Notes under the pieces: model-generated
Told to the model about the DNA's origin: nothing
Seen by the model: the letters and a program-made list of their open reading frames with translations, nothing else
The model's database searches: none
Position numbers and translations under genes: made by a program
Shown here: positions 31,006 to 35,570 of the stretch, one piece after another
Layout of the letters: every line of letters starts with the position of its first letter
How positions within the stretch are numbered: position 1 is the stretch's first letter
NCBI GenBank assembly: GCA_002335495.1
Contig: DDBW01000004.1
Coordinates: 1 to 35,570 of the forward strand
DNA length: 35,570 nt
Reading direction: 5' to 3'
Source: Candidatus Dojkabacteria bacterium UBA2022
Lineage (GTDB): Bacteria; Patescibacteriota; Dojkabacteria; SC72

Positions 31006-31033
31006 ATACGTATAAGTATATATAAGTAGTATA
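31003..31033 (+). promoter_or_regulatory. Cluster of AGTATA motifs over the umuD start region, candidate SOS operator
   Basis: AGTATAC at 31003-31009 overlaps the -10; further AGTATA copies sit at 31015-31020 (inside AAGTATAT, 31014-31021) and 31028-31033. CGTATA and TATACG (30994-30999, 31005-31010) also form a short inverted repeat. The same words cover the recA promoter. Confidence 0.45.
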
Positions 31034-31422
31034 TGGACTATACACCACAGCTTTTTAATCAATCTGTTCCTGCAGGTTTTACGAGTACTTTTTCAGACGC
31101 AGTTGGAACTCCTCTGGATCTGAATGAACTTTGTATAAAGCATCCTGCTTCGACATTCTTTGTGAAAGTAGATGGGTTCTCAATGATAAATGCGGGGATT
31201 TTCGATGGGGATATGTTAGTGGTTGATAGATCCCTAACCGCTGATAATAACGATATTGTGGTTGCTATTCTAAACGGAGGGTTTACGGTCAAGAGGCTGA
31301 TGAAGAAGAATAATAGAGTGTCCCTAGTACCGGAGAATGAAAAATACGCAGTTCGTCCTATTAATGATGCAGATTCCTTTGAGGTATGGGGAGTTGTAAC
31401 TTATGTAATTAAAAAGGTATGA
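31033..31422 (+). CDS. umuD: UmuD, self-cleaving subunit of translesion DNA polymerase V
   Basis: UmuD is cut by its own serine/lysine protease when RecA filaments form, and UmuD'2 joins UmuC to make Pol V. 129 residues. Catalytic Ser is S50 in DGFSM and Lys is K87 in FTVKRL; the expected cleavage bond is A14-G15 in SVPAGF. The distances (36 from bond to Ser, 37 from Ser to Lys) equal those of E. coli UmuD (C24-G25, S60, K97). There is no N-terminal helix-turn-helix, so it is not LexA. Stop and umuC start overlap as ATGA. A RecA partner is encoded in the same window. Confidence 0.95.
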   Translation: MDYTPQLFNQSVPAGFTSTFSDAVGTPLDLNELCIKHPASTFFVKVDGFSMINAGIFDGDMLVVDRSLTADNNDIVVAILNGGFTVKRLMKKNNRVSLVPENEKYAVRPINDADSFEVWGVVTYVIKKV

Positions 31423-32672
31423 GTAAGGTGTATGCACTAGTCGATTGTAATAATTTCTTTGTGTCATGTGAAAGGGTGTTTAATCTACCATCAAGGAACT
31501 CTCCTACGGTGGTTCTCTCTAATAATGATGGGTGTATTATTTCCCGTTCTCAAGAAGCAAAGGATCTTGGTGTAAAGATGGGGGAGCCGTACTTTCGGGT
31601 CAAAGATTTTCTTGATGCTCATGGTGTTAAGGTGTTCTCTTCGAACTTTCCTTTGTATGCAGACATGTCTCATCGAGTAATGAATTTACTGGAGGAGTTT
31701 TCTCCTGGGGTTGAAATATATTCGATTGACGAAGCGTTCTTAGATTTTTCCTCTTTTCGTACTAAGGATTTAGATTTGTATTCAAAGCAAATCAGAGGGA
31801 GAGTCCTTCAATGTACAGGTATTCCTATATCCATTGGCATCGCTAAAACCAAAACCCTTGCCAAGCTGGCGAATCACCTAGCGAAGAAACATAAGTTTTA
31901 CGGTGGAGTTCTGGATTTCAATCAGTTTTCCGAACAGGAAAGGGATAGATATCTCCAGTTTACTCCTGTAGAGGAGGTTTGGGGGATTGGTAGAAAACTT
32001 AGTCGTAAACTTCTCTCTATGGGAGTCCGTACTGCCTACGATTTTACGAAACTTTCTTCCCGATGGGTTAAAAGCCATATGGGAATAATGGGCTTTAGGA
32101 CTCAACATGAACTACTTGGTATTGATTGTGATTGTCATCACGAGGATATTAGAAAGAGCCTAGTAGTTTCTAGATCATTAGCCGAGACGGTGGATTCTTT
32201 TGATGTAATTTCGGGTATTGTGGCTAAATTTGTACATAGTGCGGGAGAAACTCTAAGAAGAGAAGGGGTTGAAGCTCGCTACCTTACGGTTTTCATTCGC
32301 ACTAACTATAAAGCTTTAAAGGATAATCAATATTCCAACTACGCAACAATCCCTCTCTCCCAATATACCTCCTCCTCTACCTTAATTCTTGCTGGAGCAG
32401 TATCTGCGTTAAAAGAGATATATAAACCTGGGTTTAAGTATAAAAAGATTGGGATATCACTTGCTGATATTAGACCGGAAGGACAGCAGAGTAATTTTCT
32501 CTCGTCTGTTAGCAATTTGGAGCTTTTCAAAGCTATTGATTCTTTGAATCGTAAGTGGAAGGGAGCTATTAAACTTGGGAGGGAAACTCTACACGAGGGG
32601 AGAATAGGGGCTCGGCAGATGAGCTCTCCATCATACACTTCCGACTGGAACTCCCTCCTTACTGTTAGATAG
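31419..32672 (+). CDS. umuC: UmuC, Y-family translesion DNA polymerase
   Basis: The catalytic subunit of Pol V. 417 residues (E. coli 422). Palm motifs: YALVDCNNFFVSCERVF near residue 5 (metal Asp and the DCNNFFVSCER signature) and YSIDEAFLDFS (the SIDEAFLD carboxylates, about 100-110). A GIAKTKTLAKLANHLAKK segment follows (thumb/finger), then the little-finger domain with VWGIGRKL, and the UmuC-specific C-terminal tail (RIGARQMSSPSYTSDWNSL). It overlaps umuD by 4 nt. The 3' end overlaps the convergent flippase-like gene by 42 nt. Confidence 0.96.
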   Translation: MSKVYALVDCNNFFVSCERVFNLPSRNSPTVVLSNNDGCIISRSQEAKDLGVKMGEPYFRVKDFLDAHGVKVFSSNFPLYADMSHRVMNLLEEFSPGVEIYSIDEAFLDFSSFRTKDLDLYSKQIRGRVLQCTGIPISIGIAKTKTLAKLANHLAKKHKFYGGVLDFNQFSEQERDRYLQFTPVEEVWGIGRKLSRKLLSMGVRTAYDFTKLSSRWVKSHMGIMGFRTQHELLGIDCDCHHEDIRKSLVVSRSLAETVDSFDVISGIVAKFVHSAGETLRREGVEARYLTVFIRTNYKALKDNQYSNYATIPLSQYTSSSTLILAGAVSALKEIYKPGFKYKKIGISLADIRPEGQQSNFLSSVSNLELFKAIDSLNRKWKGAIKLGRETLHEGRIGARQMSSPSYTSDWNSLLTVR

Positions 32673-33734
32673 TGCGCTATCTTTATGTCTGAATATAAAT
32701 AATCCAATTATGGCCGGAAACCATATTACAGCGAGTCTGAACATAAGGATTGCGAGCAGAGCCCCTGAACTTGATACTCCAACTGATATAGCTACCGTGT
32801 GTGCTAATCCTTCTACTACACCTACTCCTTGTGGGGTTGGTGCAACGATTGTAAAGAGTGTAATGAGACCATAAAGTGTTACGATTTGAGTTACCTCCAC
32901 AGGCACCGCAAATGTTTGGAATGAGAGATAAAGAATTAACATGTTTACGCCGTGGTAACAGAGGGATATAGGTAGGGACTTTATAAATTTATAGATAGAA
33001 AGATCAAATCTAGCGGAAAGCGATCTTGCTTCCTGTATGTAATCGTCGAGGGTTCTCTCCGATATGCTGTCTTTCTTTATAATTTTTCTAGTTACCTTAT
33101 TGATTACCCCAGTTACCCACTTTGCAATCTTTCCACTGAAGCGGGGAAGTGCTACAAAGAGAACTATAATGGCCAAGATTCCAAGGTTGAGGGCTAGAGC
33201 TATGAAGGAAGCATACCACTGGTACCTTTCTAATTTATCTGCCAAGTTGAGGTTATAGAGGGTATAGATGAGGATAAATATGAAGGCGAGATTTGTTGAT
33301 AGGTTCGTTATTAATACTCCGAAAACCGCTTTTATGTGGGATAGCCCCCGATCTACCAGGTATTTAACCAGGTATGCTGAGCTCCCGGCGGCACCCAAAG
33401 GATTACTTACACTCAAAAAATGATAGACGATGGTATTGAGAAAAATTTTGGGATACTTAGTTCCCTCTGAAATTATTCTGTAGCTGCTTTGGGCAATCCA
33501 GCTATACATATAAAAGTTAGAAATTCCTAACCCTACCGTCAGTATAAAGAAGAGAGGATGGGCGTTAGAGATTGTCTCAAATAGCGTCTCGAAATCACCA
33601 AGGTTTTTATACATCACCCATGTAAAGAAGAACACTACAAAAAGGGTTATTCCGTTCTTTATCAAATTCTTGGACCGCTGTTCCATTATGTCTATTATTG
33701 AATATCTCTCTGAGAGCCTAGCACAATTTATCAT
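32631..33734 (-). CDS. Flippase-like membrane protein (LPG synthase TM / YbhN-AglD family)
   Basis: 367 residues with about eight to nine membrane helices. Family landmarks of the lysylphosphatidylglycerol synthase TM region (UPF0104) are LSVSNPLGAAGSSAYLVKYLV (shown in two parts: LSVSNPLGAAG, SSAYLVKYL), a conserved RxxS..A region, and APTPQGVGVVEGL near the C-terminal third. Such proteins are thought to move lipid-linked substrates or lipids; no aminoacyl transferase domain is attached. The start at 33734 may be too early; ATG at 33684-33686 (MEQRSKN) starts a more typical N-terminus. The 3' end overlaps umuC by 42 nt. Confidence 0.8.
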   Translation of the reverse strand: MINCARLSERYSIIDIMEQRSKNLIKNGITLFVVFFFTWVMYKNLGDFETLFETISNAHPLFFILTVGLGISNFYMYSWIAQSSYRIISEGTKYPKIFLNTIVYHFLSVSNPLGAAGSSAYLVKYLVDRGLSHIKAVFGVLITNLSTNLAFIFILIYTLYNLNLADKLERYQWYASFIALALNLGILAIIVLFVALPRFSGKIAKWVTGVINKVTRKIIKKDSISERTLDDYIQEARSLSARFDLSIYKFIKSLPISLCYHGVNMLILYLSFQTFAVPVEVTQIVTLYGLITLFTIVAPTPQGVGVVEGLAHTVAISVGVSSSGALLAILMFRLAVIWFPAIIGLFIFRHKDSALSNSKEGVPVGSV

Positions 33735-33751
33735 TTTTATAAAATTTTGGT

Positions 33752-33757
33752 TATAAT
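33752..33757 (+). promoter_or_regulatory. -10 box (TATAAT) of yvcK, leaderless type
   Basis: TATAAT 33752-33757 with TG two bases too far upstream for a strict extended -10, and only 6 nt to ATG 33764. Confidence 0.5.
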
Positions 33758-33763
33758 ATACGA

Positions 33764-34789
33764 ATGAAAGTTACAACCATAGGAGGTGGTACAGGTACTA
33801 CCTCTGTTTTAAAAGGTTTACGTGATTATCCGGATCTATCTCTTAGTGTTATTGTTTCTATGACTGATGACGGAGGAAGCAACGCTACCGTGAGAGACGA
33901 GTTTGGTCTCCTTCCTCTTAGTGATCTTAGAAAATCAATAATTGCTCTATCTACTCGAAATACCGATGAAATTTTAAGAGACCTTTTTATGTATCGTTTC
34001 TCTCAAGGAAATGGACTTAGCGGTCATACTTTAGGGAATTTAATCATGATAGCGCTCTCTGATATTGCGGGTAGTGAGCTTGAAGCAATTAAAGCATGTG
34101 AAAAATTGTTTGATACAAAGGGTCATATCATTCCTGTTACGTTGGACAAGGTAAGGCTTGTTGCTGAGTATAGTGACGGAAGTAAGCTTATAGGAGAACA
34201 TTTAATTGATGAAAGTGGGAAGAAAAAAAGAATAATCAAACTTTCGGTTAGTGATGTAGCCCAGGCCAACCCTGATGCAGTTAAGGCAATTATGGAATCC
34301 GATTTTGTAGTTATTGGTCCGGGGGATTTGTACACTAGTCTTATTGCTAATCTTATTATTCCGGGAGTTAAAGAAGCTTTAATGACAACTAAAGCTAAGA
34401 TTATTTATATAGCCAACCTTATGAGTAAAATAGGTGAGACTAAGGGTTTTTCTCTGTCGGATTTAGTAATCGAGATTCAGAGTTATATTGGTAGAGATCT
34501 TGATTATGTCCTTGCTAATAATTCCGAAATACCCTCTACGATATTGCAAAAGTATAAAGATGACGGTGAAACACCCTTCCAGGATGATCTTTCCCAAGAT
34601 AAATTTCCTGGCTTAAATATTGTTAGGTCTGACTTAATATCTCGACTTGGAATAAAGGCCGTAAAGGGTGATAGTCTGAAGCGCAGTATCCTAAGACATA
34701 GTTCTAAGAAGCTTGGTGAGGAGTTGTACAGTATTTTCAACCGCAATCATTTTACCTGGTTCAGCTGGTTAGTTAAGGATATCACTTAG
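33764..34789 (+). CDS. yvcK: YvcK/GlmR (CofD-like) gluconeogenesis factor
   Basis: 341 residues. YvcK in Gram-positives binds UDP-GlcNAc and supports cell-wall precursor synthesis during growth on gluconeogenic carbon; CofD is the related F420 enzyme. The nucleotide-binding start TTIGGGTGTTSVLKGL (4-19) and SMTDDGGSN (32-40) are typical, with GHTLGNL, VVIGPGDLYTS and YIANLMSKIGET downstream. Length is near the family's usual 315-340; no F420 pathway genes are seen. The product acts in the cytoplasm. The stop overlaps the convergent FkbM gene by 8 nt. Confidence 0.9.
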   Translation: MKVTTIGGGTGTTSVLKGLRDYPDLSLSVIVSMTDDGGSNATVRDEFGLLPLSDLRKSIIALSTRNTDEILRDLFMYRFSQGNGLSGHTLGNLIMIALSDIAGSELEAIKACEKLFDTKGHIIPVTLDKVRLVAEYSDGSKLIGEHLIDESGKKKRIIKLSVSDVAQANPDAVKAIMESDFVVIGPGDLYTSLIANLIIPGVKEALMTTKAKIIYIANLMSKIGETKGFSLSDLVIEIQSYIGRDLDYVLANNSEIPSTILQKYKDDGETPFQDDLSQDKFPGLNIVRSDLISRLGIKAVKGDSLKRSILRHSSKKLGEELYSIFNRNHFTWFSWLVKDIT

Positions 34790-35495
34790 CACAGTTAATT
34801 ATGAATAAATCTCCCAAATCCGGAGATTTAACATCTCTACCTTCCTGAATATATCTTACTCGCCGGTACTGTTTGCTAAGGATGGAAGCTATTTTTGAGA
34901 AACTTTTAGAATTATTAGGATGAAATTCCACTACCAAACTTTCTATGGAGTTCAAATCTTCTTTTATGTGATCTAAAATCTTGGTTTCGAAACCTTCAAT
35001 ATCGATTTTTAACAGATCAATTCTTCCATTTTCATTTAAAATCCCGTTAATAATCTCCTTCGCATCTGCACTTTCAATTGTTATTGGTGATGTAGCTTCA
35101 GTTCCTTTCCAACTCCCTGAAATATAGCTGGTTGTTGATAGCCAGTCTCCCTGCTTATCTTGATGTACTTCCCTTATCCCTTTATGTGTATCAACAAATA
35201 GATTGTACGCGGTTACATCACTTAGGTTATTGGTAAAGATGTTTTCATTAAGGATCTCAAAGGCAGTGGGATTAGCCTCATATGCATATATCTTTGATTT
35301 GGGAAACTGAAGTTTAAAATATATTACAGATAGTCCTATGTGAGCTCCAAAGTCTACGATGACAGGATTTTCATCCCTAATATCCGCAAAGTATGAATTC
35401 GTATTGAAAATTTCATCTTTAATTGAGTGATACTCCTTCGAGTTTGTATATTTTATAGTATATCCTCTAAGCTTTGTTTCTTCTGTTGAAATCAC
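34782..35495 (-). CDS. FkbM-family methyltransferase
   Basis: 237 residues. The SAM-binding motif I is IVDFGAHIGLSVIYF (46-60), with YAYEANPTAFEIL as motif II (Glu binds the SAM ribose) and LLKIDIEGFE later as the FkbM signature. FkbM enzymes O-methylate sugars or antibiotics; in many genomes they lie in surface polysaccharide clusters. The GTG start (35493-35495) is uncertain as no ribosome site or -10 is clear. It overlaps yvcK by 8 nt at the 3' end. Bases 35496-35570 after it hold no gene I can support. Confidence 0.85.
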   Translation of the reverse strand: MISTEETKLRGYTIKYTNSKEYHSIKDEIFNTNSYFADIRDENPVIVDFGAHIGLSVIYFKLQFPKSKIYAYEANPTAFEILNENIFTNNLSDVTAYNLFVDTHKGIREVHQDKQGDWLSTTSYISGSWKGTEATSPITIESADAKEIINGILNENGRIDLLKIDIEGFETKILDHIKEDLNSIESLVVEFHPNNSKSFSKIASILSKQYRRVRYIQEGRDVKSPDLGDLFIINCAK

Positions 35496-35570
35496 TTGAA
35501 CTATCTATTAATTAAAGGTAATTTATATAAAGAGTATAAGATAAAATCCGCTAAAGTGGCAGTAGTAATC

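Noticed and set aside
35556..35570. Possible GTG start of a plus-strand gene at the right edge (reads M-A-V-V-I, as in some glycosyltransferases), after TATAAG at 35535-35540
   Set aside because: Only five codons are visible; not enough to support a gene.

Overview
The window looks like a stretch of chromosome from an uncultivated Patescibacteria/Candidate Phyla Radiation type bacterium. This is an inference. It rests on low G+C, tight packing, a RuBisCO tail that reads like the form II/III enzymes of these bacteria, and many short hypothetical membrane proteins. TGA is used as a normal stop (htpX, the alpha/beta hydrolase, umuD), so the TGA=Gly code of Gracilibacteria/Absconditabacteria does not apply. 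I see no insertion sequence, prophage, CRISPR array or rRNA.

Layout. 1-4035: 3' end of a RuBisCO large subunit, a GNAT acetyltransferase, mscL with a zinc-ribbon tail, htpX, tRNA-Val(CAC), a small acidic protein, a HAD hydrolase and a tail-anchored protein. 4093-7640: rmuC, a short DUF1846 protein, a secreted/membrane protein with a clear terminator, and an N-formylglutamate amidohydrolase-like enzyme. 7651-11122: a recA-recX-recJ repair operon. 11130-14136: a T-box leader, an aspartyl-tRNA synthetase fused to a YbaK/ProX-type deacylase domain, and a D-Ala-D-Ala carboxypeptidase. 14125-20216: an envelope protein, gltX, an alpha/beta hydrolase, an EamA/SMR transporter, tRNA-Gln(CTG), a short-chain dehydrogenase, a broken HD-domain gene and a NUDIX hydrolase. 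20242-25448: typA, then the reverse-strand set pepF-ung-glycosyltransferase. 25530-30931: a possible divergent sigma-70-like protein, a second T-box leader with ileS, a small protein, a CarD-type regulator and a hypothetical. 31033-35495: umuD-umuC, a flippase-like membrane protein, yvcK and an FkbM methyltransferase.

The main themes are DNA repair and damage tolerance (recA, recX, recJ, rmuC, ung, umuDC), tRNA charging (aspS, gltX, ileS, two tRNAs) and envelope functions.

Most notable points. (1) Two compact T-box riboswitches have specifier codons (GAC, ATC) and tRNA-end-pairing bases (TGGC, TGGT) that match the synthetase downstream. (2) There is an AspRS-deacylase fusion that also lacks the bacterial GAD insertion. 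(3) AGTATAC/AAGTATAT motifs shared by the recA, umuDC and mscL/htpX promoters suggest a damage-response operator. (4) A terminator-like hairpin lies inside the first codons of recX. (5) Extended -10 boxes lie 5-8 nt before start codons, which predicts leaderless mRNAs. (6) All seven convergent gene pairs overlap at their 3' ends.
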